Origin: a virus
IMG/VR virus record: IMGVR_UViG_3300046007_008608
Location: 1 to 55,478 of that record
Strand: one strand, 5' to 3'
DNA: 55,478 nucleotides
Shown here: positions 31,765 to 38,958 of the stretch, piece after piece
Layout of the letters: each line of letters starts with the position of its first letter
How positions within the stretch are numbered: the first letter of the stretch is position 1
Notes under the pieces: generated by a model
The model's database searches: none
What the model saw: only the letters and a program-made list of their open reading frames with translations
Told to the model about the DNA's origin: nothing
Made by a program: the position numbers and the translations under genes

Positions 31765-33513
31765 TTAAAAATTATTGTATCCTGTTAGTTTAATTGTTGT
31801 TGTATTTAAATTAATACCTAATTGACTTCCTTTATTATCACTAGCATCTAAGTTTTGTGTAATTTTAATTCTAGTATTTAAATCAACTCCTTCTCCTATT
31901 GATGAAAACTTTAATTTGAATGGTGCTGAAATGCCATTGATAGGAGTTTTTAATTCTTTATCAATCGCTCCAAAACGTAATACACCGTTCTTTAGATTAA
32001 CAAACACAAACCATGTATTAGGTACCTCAGACTTTATTTCTTCAAACTTTACTTTAGTAGGATCATATACTACTTCAAACTGTAAAGCAGATACATTATT
32101 GTTTTTAGCATCTATATTAAATGGTATCTCAATGTTATTTGATACTACTGTTAAATTATTTAAATTAACGTCAATTATAGGTAACGACGGGTTTACTGTA
32201 TTAACTGAAAGTGATTTAAATATTATATCGTTAATTGAATTTGTTTGAATTTGGTTATTTACTACAACTTGAGAACTATGTGATCTGTTTATGTCTCCAG
32301 GAATTACATACTTTAAATCTAAGTTAATAGCCGTATCTCTAGTTTTAAATTTAACTTTATGGTCATTCCAATCTAGAGGTAAAGCTAAGGTTGTAGCAGC
32401 AGTAGCAGTATCAAAAAATGCTTTTGTAAATGTAGGTATACCTGTTGTAGTAGAACCTACTTGAGGATTAACAACAGTATCAGCACCTACTGCTTGGGCA
32501 AACAATAAAGCTAAATCACCTCCATCAAACTTACCATTTCGATTAAGATCTGAGGCGAAATATCCCATACCTGTTTTCATAGAAGTATTAGTAAACGTGC
32601 CGTCTAAATTTTGTTTATTAAATTCAGTTTGTGCTGCTGTGTAGTCAGATACTGTTATTGCTTTATTTAAAGTTCCTGCTAATGTATCGCTAGGTAAATA
32701 AGCTAATGCATAGTATGTTGTATTAGGTAATACTTGACTACTTACATAAAATGAACCATCTTGTCTTATAGAAGGCCATGCTTTAACTTGAGAAGTAGCT
32801 GAGTCTATAATGGCAAGTACTGGATGGTATCCGGTAATTAGATTGGTATTGATTTGAAATGTGCCTTTAATTAATGCGTTAGTTGATGGATCTAAATCTA
32901 CCCAAGCCGAATTTGGTTTAGGCATTGTAACAGTTTTTACACTACCAACATTGTCCCAACCGTAAGCAAAGTTGTAATAGATAGAATCATAAGCAAATCC
33001 CGCCTGAACAGTTTCTACTTTAAACAATAACTGCGCTAGTAAACCATCATTCAAATCAGTTTGATTTCCATTAGGTGTAGCTATGTTGATGTTAATACGG
33101 TTAATTGCTCTAGATTGTCCTTGTATGTAATTATAACTAGCATACTGTGCATTCACAAGACCATCCTCAGTATTATTATTAGCGTTATCTATCCAGTTAT
33201 AGCCTGGGTAGTAGTTGTTAACAACGGATGTGGTAGCGCCTGTTGGTAAAGAAGCGCCTTGAGTACCGGCTGTTGGAAATCCTACTCCAATTAAGTTAAT
33301 AGCTGATATTTGGTGTTGGAAGTCTAAGTAGAAATTACGTAGACGAGATTGATTGTTCTTAAACATTAAGTTAAGAACTATGGTATCTCCTTTCTCAATT
33401 ACACCTCCATTTTTATCTGTAGTGATTGTGTTAGGGGATATCTTTAATTCAGCAATTTGAGCTTGTGCGCTCAGACTGATTACTGTCAGTAATACTGCTA
33501 ATATTTTATTCAT
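31765..33513 (-). CDS. Large secreted protein with dockerin-like and cohesin-like domains
   Basis: A 582-aa protein with signal peptide MNKILAVLLTVISLSAQAQ. Residues 321-340 (SDLNRNGKFDGGDLALLFAQ) fit the calcium-binding dockerin loop, and VIPGDINRSHSS near 410 may be its second half. Residues about 430-580 carry EIPFNIDAKNNNVSALQFEV, VVYDPTKVKFEEI and GISAPFKLKFSSIGEG. These are typical of cohesin-like beta-sandwiches. The N-terminal 300 residues may contain a second such sandwich (IVLNLMFKNNQSRLRNFYLD). A secreted Ca-dependent adhesion or scaffolding protein is suggested. Gene exchange with a Bacteroidota host is a plausible origin. Confidence 0.72.
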   Translation of the reverse strand: MNKILAVLLTVISLSAQAQIAELKISPNTITTDKNGGVIEKGDTIVLNLMFKNNQSRLRNFYLDFQHQISAINLIGVGFPTAGTQGASLPTGATTSVVNNYYPGYNWIDNANNNTEDGLVNAQYASYNYIQGQSRAINRININIATPNGNQTDLNDGLLAQLLFKVETVQAGFAYDSIYYNFAYGWDNVGSVKTVTMPKPNSAWVDLDPSTNALIKGTFQINTNLITGYHPVLAIIDSATSQVKAWPSIRQDGSFYVSSQVLPNTTYYALAYLPSDTLAGTLNKAITVSDYTAAQTEFNKQNLDGTFTNTSMKTGMGYFASDLNRNGKFDGGDLALLFAQAVGADTVVNPQVGSTTTGIPTFTKAFFDTATAATTLALPLDWNDHKVKFKTRDTAINLDLKYVIPGDINRSHSSQVVVNNQIQTNSINDIIFKSLSVNTVNPSLPIIDVNLNNLTVVSNNIEIPFNIDAKNNNVSALQFEVVYDPTKVKFEEIKSEVPNTWFVFVNLKNGVLRFGAIDKELKTPINGISAPFKLKFSSIGEGVDLNTRIKITQNLDASDNKGSQLGINLNTTTIKLTGYNNF

Positions 33514-34154
33514 TATTTACTCTCAAATAGTTTAGTGATTAGTTTATCACAACTTTTCTTAAGCGCATTGCTTAAACTTGTTTGATTGAACTTACCACCT
33601 TCATCTATTATGAGTGTAGACATAGAGATTTCAGATGATGATTCTTCAACTAAAACCTCTTTAACCTTTTTGTCATTCTTATATAAAATTCCTTTCATAC
33701 GAATAACAACTTCCTCTTCATTTTTGTGAAATACGGAGATATTCTTTTTTGTATTTAAAACGTCTAAATAGACGATTTGTACTTGCAATTTATACGGTGC
33801 ACTTGGTGCTAAATCGTATCCTTTTTCTTGTAAAAATTCTTCTAACACATTTTTTACACCAAATTCTAATTGTCTATTACCTGCTAAGGCACCTACTTTA
33901 ACGTTATTTGTTACACCATCAACCCAAATGTGTTCTTCGGCATTATACCAAACATTACCCGGTGAATTTTTGAATGTACCATTAAATTTCCAATCTAATT
34001 CATGTGCAATCTGTGATACTAATTTACTATGTCCACTAAATTCTAATGTAAGTGCTACAATCTGTATTAGTAAAGCTGAGATGACAAATACCACCACCAG
34101 TCTTAATGCAACTAGTGTAAGTTTTTCTTTTAAAAATGTTACAGCTTTTATCAT
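33513..34154 (-). CDS. Membrane-anchored envelope protein, unrecognised
   Basis: A 213-aa product from the ATG at 34154 (a TTG at 34211 would add 19 residues, and has no better start context). The N-terminus MIKAVTFLKEKLTLVALRLV leads into VVFVISALLIQIVALTL, one membrane anchor. The rest is periplasmic alpha/beta: FGVKNVLEEFLQEKGYDL, APYKLQVQIVYLDVLN, EEEVVIRMKGILYKN and a C-terminal LSNALKKSCDKLITKLF helix. This layout recalls small envelope lipoprotein-like folds such as YajG. It overlaps the dockerin/cohesin gene by 1 nt. Function unknown. Confidence 0.62.
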   Translation of the reverse strand: MIKAVTFLKEKLTLVALRLVVVFVISALLIQIVALTLEFSGHSKLVSQIAHELDWKFNGTFKNSPGNVWYNAEEHIWVDGVTNNVKVGALAGNRQLEFGVKNVLEEFLQEKGYDLAPSAPYKLQVQIVYLDVLNTKKNISVFHKNEEEVVIRMKGILYKNDKKVKEVLVEESSSEISMSTLIIDEGGKFNQTSLSNALKKSCDKLITKLFESK

Positions 34155-34171
34155 AAAATAAAATAAAATGA

Positions 34172-34203
34172 GGTCGGTGATAAATAATAAAATATCACTA
34201 ACC
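34172..34203 (-). terminator. Weak hairpin with T-rich tail after the membrane/coiled-coil gene
   Basis: On the minus strand GGT-TA-GTGATA pairs with TATCAC-CG-ACC across a 10-nt AT loop (6 bp, a 2-nt mismatch, 3 bp). It is followed by CATTTTATTTTATTTTATG. It follows the stop at 34227 and precedes the ATG at 34154, so it could be a weak terminator or a leader structure. Confidence 0.4.
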
Positions 34204-34226
34204 CCTTGCAATATATATGTATTTTT

Positions 34227-35246
34227 TTAGTCTAAGAATGCTTGCTGCATTAATTGTTTTGCTGTTTCATAATCAGTATTATATATTCTGCGGCGTTTTG
34301 TTTCAGCTTTAGTAATTTCTAATTCATCCATTAAACTATAGAAATCTTTAAGTGCTTTTTGAGTAATATTTAATTTTTGAGTTGATACGGTTGAATTAAG
34401 TTTTGTGATTGGTGTCAATGCATCGTTCTTTTTCTTTTTACCTTTAACATAAACAATGCTTAATAATGTAAGACATTCTTCAAGTTGTCTATATTTAGGA
34501 GTTCCAAATAAATCTTTAGTTTCTGTATAGGCGCCTATTGTATAGTATCCTCTAAATCCAACACCCACTAGTACTACTATTTCAAGAAAAAATGTTAAAA
34601 ATACAAGTAAAGTATTATTTTCTTTATTTTTTTCTAGCTGTGTTTGTGTAGATAGCCCTGTTTTACTTTCAATAGCTGCTAGTTTTGTGTCTTTAGTTGT
34701 TTGCAACACAGCAACAATTGAATCTCTATATTTTCTATCAGTTCTTGTACGTGCAACTTGATTTCTATAAAATTCTATCTCTTTATCGTAATATTTTGCT
34801 ACTGAATCTGATTTGGTATTAACATTTTGGTCTATAGTTGTAGCAATTTGTGTACTTCTATCTATCCAACGGTGTGATCCATTTAATGATAGATAAAATG
34901 AACCAGCAGTTAATGCTATTATAACAATAGCACCGCCAACTATACCGCCCGTTACTTTTTTATGTTTGAATATGCTGGTAATGAATTGCTCAAATGCAAA
35001 GCGTTTGAACAACTCATATCCAGTCATAATCAATATGGCAAAGATTAAGAATATAGTGGCTTTAATGCCTGCTAAATCAGGTATTGAGTTAACTACATCA
35101 GAAAAGAAGTAGTATGAAAAGTAAATAATTGCTATATTACCTAAGAATGAAAACCAATATAAGGTTTTATCTAAGGTACCGAAATTCAACTCAAAACTAT
35201 TCGTCTCGAGTTGTTTTTCTAGCTTTTTGTATTTTGAAAAATCCAT
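34227..35246 (-). CDS. Multi-span membrane protein with a coiled-coil loop
   Basis: A 339-aa protein. Hydrophobic segments lie at about 31-50 (YWFSFLGNIAIIYFSYYFFS), 62-78 (IKATIFLIFAILIMTGY), 98-118 (VTGGIVGGAIVIIALTAGSF) and about 211-231 (TLLVFLTFFLEIVVLVGVGF). Between the third and fourth is a charged coiled-coil-like region (VAKYYDKEIEFYRNQVARTR, DTKLAAIESKTGL). The C-terminus is soluble and basic. It starts 11 nt after a TATATTTATA element and heads the region of exported and lysis genes. A superinfection-exclusion or envelope role is possible. No family is recognised. Confidence 0.65.
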   Translation of the reverse strand: MDFSKYKKLEKQLETNSFELNFGTLDKTLYWFSFLGNIAIIYFSYYFFSDVVNSIPDLAGIKATIFLIFAILIMTGYELFKRFAFEQFITSIFKHKKVTGGIVGGAIVIIALTAGSFYLSLNGSHRWIDRSTQIATTIDQNVNTKSDSVAKYYDKEIEFYRNQVARTRTDRKYRDSIVAVLQTTKDTKLAAIESKTGLSTQTQLEKNKENNTLLVFLTFFLEIVVLVGVGFRGYYTIGAYTETKDLFGTPKYRQLEECLTLLSIVYVKGKKKKNDALTPITKLNSTVSTQKLNITQKALKDFYSLMDELEITKAETKRRRIYNTDYETAKQLMQQAFLD

Positions 35247-35257
35247 TTAATTTTGTA

Positions 35258-35267
35258 TATAAATATA
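35258..35267 (-). promoter_or_regulatory. Class 2 (late-type) promoter candidate TATATTTATA
   Basis: Minus strand TATATTTATA 11 nt before the ATG at 35246, without a TTTG box at the class 1 distance. It would start the membrane protein, exported-protein and lysis region (27.1-35.2 kb), as expected of a late promoter. Confidence 0.45.
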
Positions 35268-35272
35268 TTCTG

Positions 35273-35752
35273 TTATTTGTTTTCCCAGTATCTTCTTCGC
35301 ACTAATGCGCCCAAATCAGCGTCATTGGATGTATTTAAAATATCTTCTTCAGATACAGTAATTAATGTTGTTCTACGTCTCATTATTTCTTCGGTAGAAG
35401 TAGTTATAGTTTTGCCTTCATAGCAATCTTTACATAATTGTCCTGCTCCTTCTACATAACCATATCTCATATCAATATGTTCATTTAATCGATATACAGT
35501 ATCTATACCACACACTATACACTTTTCAATTGGGTTATCTTTTCTATACTCGGCAACATCTTTCATGTCCTGTCCTAATTGACAAGCTAGGTGATTTGTT
35601 CCTACTAAATAGTCATAATCTACATTTGAAGTGTCCTTACCACAGAATTGACAAGTCCACATTGTTGTTTGTTTAGTTTCCATGTTTGTTTTTTTACCGC
35701 TTTTTTCTCTAATCCAGTTGTACATAAAGTCTTGATCTGATTTATTAGCCAT
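35273..35752 (-). CDS. Zinc-finger hypothetical protein
   Basis: A 159-aa protein with CXXC knuckles: TCQFCGKDT (about 34-42), KCIVCGIDT (about 78-86) and LCKDCYEG (about 109-116). These make at least one treble-clef or ribbon-type zinc site, with a further Cys in NHLACQLGQD. The C-terminus is charged (EEIMRRRTTLITVSEEDILN). It overlaps the 82-aa gene upstream by 1 nt and follows queE in the operon. Function unknown; nucleic-acid binding is possible. Confidence 0.68.
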   Translation of the reverse strand: MANKSDQDFMYNWIREKSGKKTNMETKQTTMWTCQFCGKDTSNVDYDYLVGTNHLACQLGQDMKDVAEYRKDNPIEKCIVCGIDTVYRLNEHIDMRYGYVEGAGQLCKDCYEGKTITTSTEEIMRRRTTLITVSEEDILNTSNDADLGALVRRRYWENK

Positions 35753-36000
35753 TACTTTTTAGTTTTTTTCTTAGGTACTGCCTTTTTAGCTTTTGGTTTT
35801 GGTTCTTCAATTTCCTCTAGGAATGAAAACTCAGTATCATCTTGATAACACTGGTCATCTTGAAGGCGAGTAATACCATCACACATCCCATCAGGGCAGT
35901 CTTCAACCATTTCGATTGCTGTTTCATAATCATCAGCTTCAACTATATAAGTCCAAGCTTCTACAAGGGTACGTTCACCCATAATTTTGTACTTTGGCAT
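35752..36000 (-). CDS. Small acidic hypothetical protein with basic tail
   Basis: An 82-aa protein: YKIMGERTLVEAWTYIVEAD then YETAIEMVEDCPDGMCDGIT, with an acidic centre and a Lys/Pro tail (EEPKPKAKKAVPKKKTKK). The N-terminal half is like the small 'DpgA/DUF'-type alpha/beta folds that begin with YKV...YEVEA, but the family is not certain. It abuts queE by 1 nt. Function unknown. Confidence 0.6.
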   Translation of the reverse strand: MPKYKIMGERTLVEAWTYIVEADDYETAIEMVEDCPDGMCDGITRLQDDQCYQDDTEFSFLEEIEEPKPKAKKAVPKKKTKK

Positions 36001-36001
36001 A

Positions 36002-36850
36002 TTATACGTTTAATGTTTTATCCCACGCAGCAATATGCAAACGCGTTAATCCTCTAAATCTATATTTCTTAGCCATCTCCATTACGAATCGAGTACGCTC
36101 TTCAAAGTTAGCAGCATCGTCTAAACCTGGCATACAAACAACATTTTTAAGCGGTATTTCAAATGGTTCTACGAAGTCACGGAATAATTCTAATACATCA
36201 TCTTCTGTGCTGATAACGAACTTAAACTGGTAGTTCTTGTGTTGTTTAATACGCTCAATTGCCTCTGGTACAATACGTTGTTTAGCTGTCATACCTGAGT
36301 TAGCTAATTTAGGTGAGCAATTAATTTGGTCTAGTATATTAAATAAAGGTAAATCAATTACTATAGTACCATTAGTTTCAATTTCTTGGAATGGAGTAAA
36401 CTCATGCCAGCTAGTGCCTTGTGATATAACATTACCCCAATGGTTGTTAAAATTAACAATTGCTTCTTGATGACCTTTAATTGTTGGTTCACCACCTGTC
36501 CAAATAATATGAACAGTACCACGGTTTATATCATCATATACACCTTCCTCTTTCCATCTATCAATCAGATATTGAAATTCTTTATCTTCACCTCTCCATA
36601 ACCACTGAGATGTAGAGTCACAAGTCCATGTTGCTTTACCTTCTTTAACTAAATCACCTTCAAATATTTCACCATCTTCTAAAGATGCCTCTTTCATTAA
36701 AGCGTTAGTGAATGCACGAGACATACCACATGTTAGGTTACAAATACCTAAACGTACAAAATACGCAGGAATACCTGATGAAATACCTTCACCTTGAATC
36801 GTATAAAAGTCACTACTGATAAGTAGTTTATTTGGGTCAATTTTACTCAT
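36002..36850 (-). CDS. queE: 7-carboxy-7-deazaguanine synthase, radical SAM (QueE)
   Basis: A 282-aa enzyme. SSDFYTIQGEGISSGIPAYFVRLG at the N-terminus is the diagnostic QueE start and WTGGEPTIKG (117-126) the GGEP SAM-binding motif. Cysteines at 37, 41 and 77 form the cluster site. The usual CX3CX2C is changed: CNLTC is followed by a 35-residue insertion and then TCDST. The enzyme forms CDG from 6-carboxytetrahydropterin. QueE is usually 200-250 aa, so the extra length is explained by the insertion. It overlaps the 44-aa gene upstream by an ATGA junction. The Fe-S cluster could be supplied by the phage IscU/IscA. Confidence 0.88.
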   Translation of the reverse strand: MSKIDPNKLLISSDFYTIQGEGISSGIPAYFVRLGICNLTCGMSRAFTNALMKEASLEDGEIFEGDLVKEGKATWTCDSTSQWLWRGEDKEFQYLIDRWKEEGVYDDINRGTVHIIWTGGEPTIKGHQEAIVNFNNHWGNVISQGTSWHEFTPFQEIETNGTIVIDLPLFNILDQINCSPKLANSGMTAKQRIVPEAIERIKQHKNYQFKFVISTEDDVLELFRDFVEPFEIPLKNVVCMPGLDDAANFEERTRFVMEMAKKYRFRGLTRLHIAAWDKTLNV

Positions 36851-36981
36851 TTGAATATTGTTTTTATATAATTGAAGATAACACCAATATTTGGGTTCTC
36901 AACAAATATTATTAAAAGATTTATGTGTTTTTCTCCACATAATCCTATTGCGTGTTCAACTATGTGTACTAACTCGTGCAT
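36847..36981 (-). CDS. Small hypothetical protein (44 aa) before queE
   Basis: A short frame, ATG at 36979-36981 and TGA at 36847-36849, overlapping the queE ATG by 4 nt. The product starts MHELVHIVEHAIGLCGEKHI and continues NLLIIFVENPNIGVIFNYIK. His-rich N-terminus (HELVHIVEH) with an HExxH-like look but one residue off. The tight ATGA junction supports expression. Function unknown. Confidence 0.45.
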   Translation of the reverse strand: MHELVHIVEHAIGLCGEKHINLLIIFVENPNIGVIFNYIKTIFK

Positions 36982-36985
36982 AATT

Positions 36986-37246
36986 TTATTTTAATGCGTT
37001 ATCAGATGCAACTGCTTCACGTTGTTTTTCGCCTAGTTTTTTTCGGCGTAATGCTTTTTCGCTTATAGTTGTTTCTTTTTGTTCTTGATCTTCTACTTGT
37101 TTTTCAGAAACGGGTGGTCTTAATGCTTTCCACTCAGATTTAGGGCAGAACACCCATGTACGGCCAGACATGCTATCTGCTGTCTTGTTATCTACTCTAA
37201 TGATATTACCGTTTGTTGTATTTTTTAAACACTTCATTTTGTCCAT
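36986..37246 (-). CDS. Small basic hypothetical protein
   Basis: An 86-aa soluble protein. The N-terminal half is a small beta-like region (KCLKNTTNGNIIRVDNKTAD then GRTWVFCPKSEWKALRPP). The second half is highly charged (VEDQEQKETTISEKALRRKK). It follows a terminator, so it begins a new transcript that may extend through queE. No family recognised. Confidence 0.6.
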   Translation of the reverse strand: MDKMKCLKNTTNGNIIRVDNKTADSMSGRTWVFCPKSEWKALRPPVSEKQVEDQEQKETTISEKALRRKKLGEKQREAVASDNALK

Positions 37247-37269
37247 GTTTTAATAATTAATAAAAATAA

Positions 37270-37295
37270 AACATCCCCTTTTTTAAGGGGGATGT
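37270..37295 (-). terminator. Rho-independent terminator after the XRE-like gene
   Basis: On the minus strand AACATCCCC, a 9-nt CTTAAAAAA loop, GGGGATGTT, then TTATTTTTATTAATTA. The 9-bp stem with G/C-rich core and T-rich tail is a good terminator. It follows the stop at 37318. The plus direction lacks a T run. Confidence 0.8.
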
Positions 37296-37317
37296 TGGGG
37301 TTTAATAAACTAGTTTT

Positions 37318-37527
37318 TTAAGCTAATTCACTGTTTTTAACACGACGACGAGTTAAACTGTACATCGCATTTGCTAAAGTATCATTGATACTTCTTTCAC
37401 CTGCTAACACATAGTTTACAAAACGAGTTGTGTAACCTGTGTTTTCAGCTAAACGAGCTGTGTCGCCTTCGCGTTTGCGGGCTGTGTAGAATGCTAATTT
37501 AGCGGTTTTGTTTAGTTTGTTTGACAT
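37318..37527 (-). CDS. Small HTH DNA-binding protein (XRE-like)
   Basis: A 69-aa protein. TAKLAFYTARKREGDTARLA is helix 1, and ENTGYTTRFVNYVLAGERSI the helix-turn-helix with the 'G.s...vs.vl.GkR' pattern of XRE-type proteins, then NDTLANAMYSLTRRRV. A strongly basic single-domain DNA-binding protein, likely a transcriptional regulator. It is followed by a strong terminator and preceded by queC. Start context is GTTATG. Confidence 0.72.
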   Translation of the reverse strand: MSNKLNKTAKLAFYTARKREGDTARLAENTGYTTRFVNYVLAGERSINDTLANAMYSLTRRRVKNSELA

Positions 37528-37546
37528 AACTATATTGGGTTTTAAA

Positions 37547-38395
37547 TTACTTATTATGTGAATCTAATACTTTTTGTACTGATTCTTTTACTTCTTCCCA
37601 TTTAACAGTACGGATACCACCCTCTGGTAATTGTTCTCCGTATTGTACGGGATCAGGACGACCTAATTTGATAAACGCTTCTACACGTTCAACAGATGCT
37701 GCTGATTTATAATCAGATAACCAAATATCATCTGTTAATTTAATTGGTTTGTATGATGTATTTGTACGTTTGTATACTTCATCAAAGTCAAAACCTAATG
37801 TATTACATGATGCTAAACCATCTTTTAAAATATCATACTTATTTACTTCAAGGTATGGAGTATAATGATATACTAATTCGTAATCCCAATTACCTGCTTT
37901 AAATGCATCAAAATCAATATCTCTAAATTCTTGTCTGCAGTCAGGATAAATTGCATGATCACCAGCATGAATACCCATTGCAATAGCTACTTGTTGCTTT
38001 TCACCTCTAGTTGCAATTGATAATGCTACTGCTTGAATCAATGAAGAAAATATTTTGTTACGATTAGGTACAACTGTTTCTTTCATGTTATCTTGCTCGT
38101 AATGTCCTTCAGGAACATCAGCACCACCAGTTACTAAAGCTGAATTTAATAATTTAGATAAACCATCTAATTTAATAATTTGAAAATTTACTTTTTGATA
38201 TGGTATATTTTCTGCTTCAGAATCATAACCATCATTAATGTACTGTACTAATGATGCAGCACGCTCTAATTCTATTTTATGTTTTTGACCGTAGTCAAAA
38301 CCTAATGCTGTTACTTGATAGCCGTTAGCTAATAGGTGTAACAATAATGAACTACTGTCCATTCCACCTGATAATGATAAAACTGCTTGTTTCAT
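37547..38395 (-). CDS. queC: QueC-like 7-cyano-7-deazaguanine synthase without zinc cysteines
   Basis: A 282-aa protein from the ATG at 38395 (the frame continues 10 codons further upstream). KQAVLSLSGGMDSSSLLLHL is the PP-loop ATP pyrophosphatase motif and ALGFDYGQKHKIELERAA the QueC-specific second block. The C-terminal zinc region is changed. In the place of the usual 'SCY...CG.CdaC..R..AF' it reads TNTSYKP (S214) and LSDYKSAASVER (D228, S231, S234), so all four ligand cysteines are missing. QueC converts CDG to ADG (amide) and then preQ0 (nitrile). The loss may change stability or stop the reaction at ADG. Confidence 0.85.
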   Translation of the reverse strand: MKQAVLSLSGGMDSSSLLLHLLANGYQVTALGFDYGQKHKIELERAASLVQYINDGYDSEAENIPYQKVNFQIIKLDGLSKLLNSALVTGGADVPEGHYEQDNMKETVVPNRNKIFSSLIQAVALSIATRGEKQQVAIAMGIHAGDHAIYPDCRQEFRDIDFDAFKAGNWDYELVYHYTPYLEVNKYDILKDGLASCNTLGFDFDEVYKRTNTSYKPIKLTDDIWLSDYKSAASVERVEAFIKLGRPDPVQYGEQLPEGGIRTVKWEEVKESVQKVLDSHNK

Positions 38396-38396
38396 A

Positions 38397-38696
38397 TTAA
38401 TATATTCTTTTTTCTGCTTGTACAAAACTATCTTCCATTAATAAGGTATTTAACTCATTAATGTCCATTCCTTCAGTATTTAAATCAATAGTATCTGATT
38501 CATCATATGATGCTTCAAAAAAATCATCTAAAAATGCAGGGGGATATAATAAAACATCACCTTGGTATTTTTTGTTAGATACATAACGTTTTTGAGGTAT
38601 TACGTTTTTTGCTTTAGCATATTCAGCTACTTGTTTTCCTAAAATAGAACCTGCTGCTTCTCCTAAATAATCGTAAAGTGAAATGTAATCGGACAT
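38397..38696 (-). CDS. Hypothetical protein in the 7-deazaguanine operon
   Basis: A 99-aa protein from the ATG at 38696 (GTTATG context). The N-terminus SDYISLYDYLGEAAGSILGK then QVAEYAKAKNV is helical, and the second half is acidic (DFFEASYDESDTIDLNTEGM). Small proteins of this look occur near queuosine-type genes in T4-like phages (from memory, not checked). It lies between thioredoxin and queC. Function unknown. Confidence 0.65.
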   Translation of the reverse strand: MSDYISLYDYLGEAAGSILGKQVAEYAKAKNVIPQKRYVSNKKYQGDVLLYPPAFLDDFFEASYDESDTIDLNTEGMDINELNTLLMEDSFVQAEKRIY

Positions 38697-38715
38697 AACT
38701 TTTATTTTTTTAATT

Positions 38716-38958
38716 TTATTTGAATAATTGAAGGTAATAACTCTTTGGTTGGGCTCCCACCTTTCTTTCAATTTCCTTTCCATCAACTAATAAGATAGTA
38801 GTAGGAATAGATGAAATACTATACTCACGAGCTAGTTCTGATTGAGTATCAATGTTGATTTTTTTAATAGGATGTGTTTGTGCTAATTCTTCCATTATAG
38901 GAGCTAACATTTTGCACGGTCCGCACCACGGTGCGCTAAAATATAATAATTGTTTCAT
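38716..38958 (-). CDS. Small thioredoxin
   Basis: An 80-aa thioredoxin-fold protein. LLYFSAPWCGPCKMLAPIME contains the WCGPC active site (C12, C15), with KKINIDTQSELAREYSISSI and the cis-Pro in SSIPTTILLVDGKEI, then a VGAQPKSYYLQLF C-terminus. It is shorter than E. coli thioredoxin (108 aa) but complete in core motifs, like small phage thioredoxin/glutaredoxins. It can reduce the CX4C tail of the class II ribonucleotide reductase encoded 2 kb upstream. Confidence 0.92.
   Translation of the reverse strand: MKQLLYFSAPWCGPCKMLAPIMEELAQTHPIKKINIDTQSELAREYSISSIPTTILLVDGKEIERKVGAQPKSYYLQLFK

Noticed and set aside
34155-34211. TTG start at 34211 for the 213-aa envelope protein
   Set aside because: It runs through the hairpin and adds a second hydrophobic piece. 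ATG at 34154 gives a simple anchor; the TTG remains possible.
3853-35267. T4 late octamer TATAAATA read on the plus strand at the class 2 sites
   Set aside because: It would transcribe antisense to every gene. The elements sit just upstream of minus-strand starts, so I kept the minus-strand reading.
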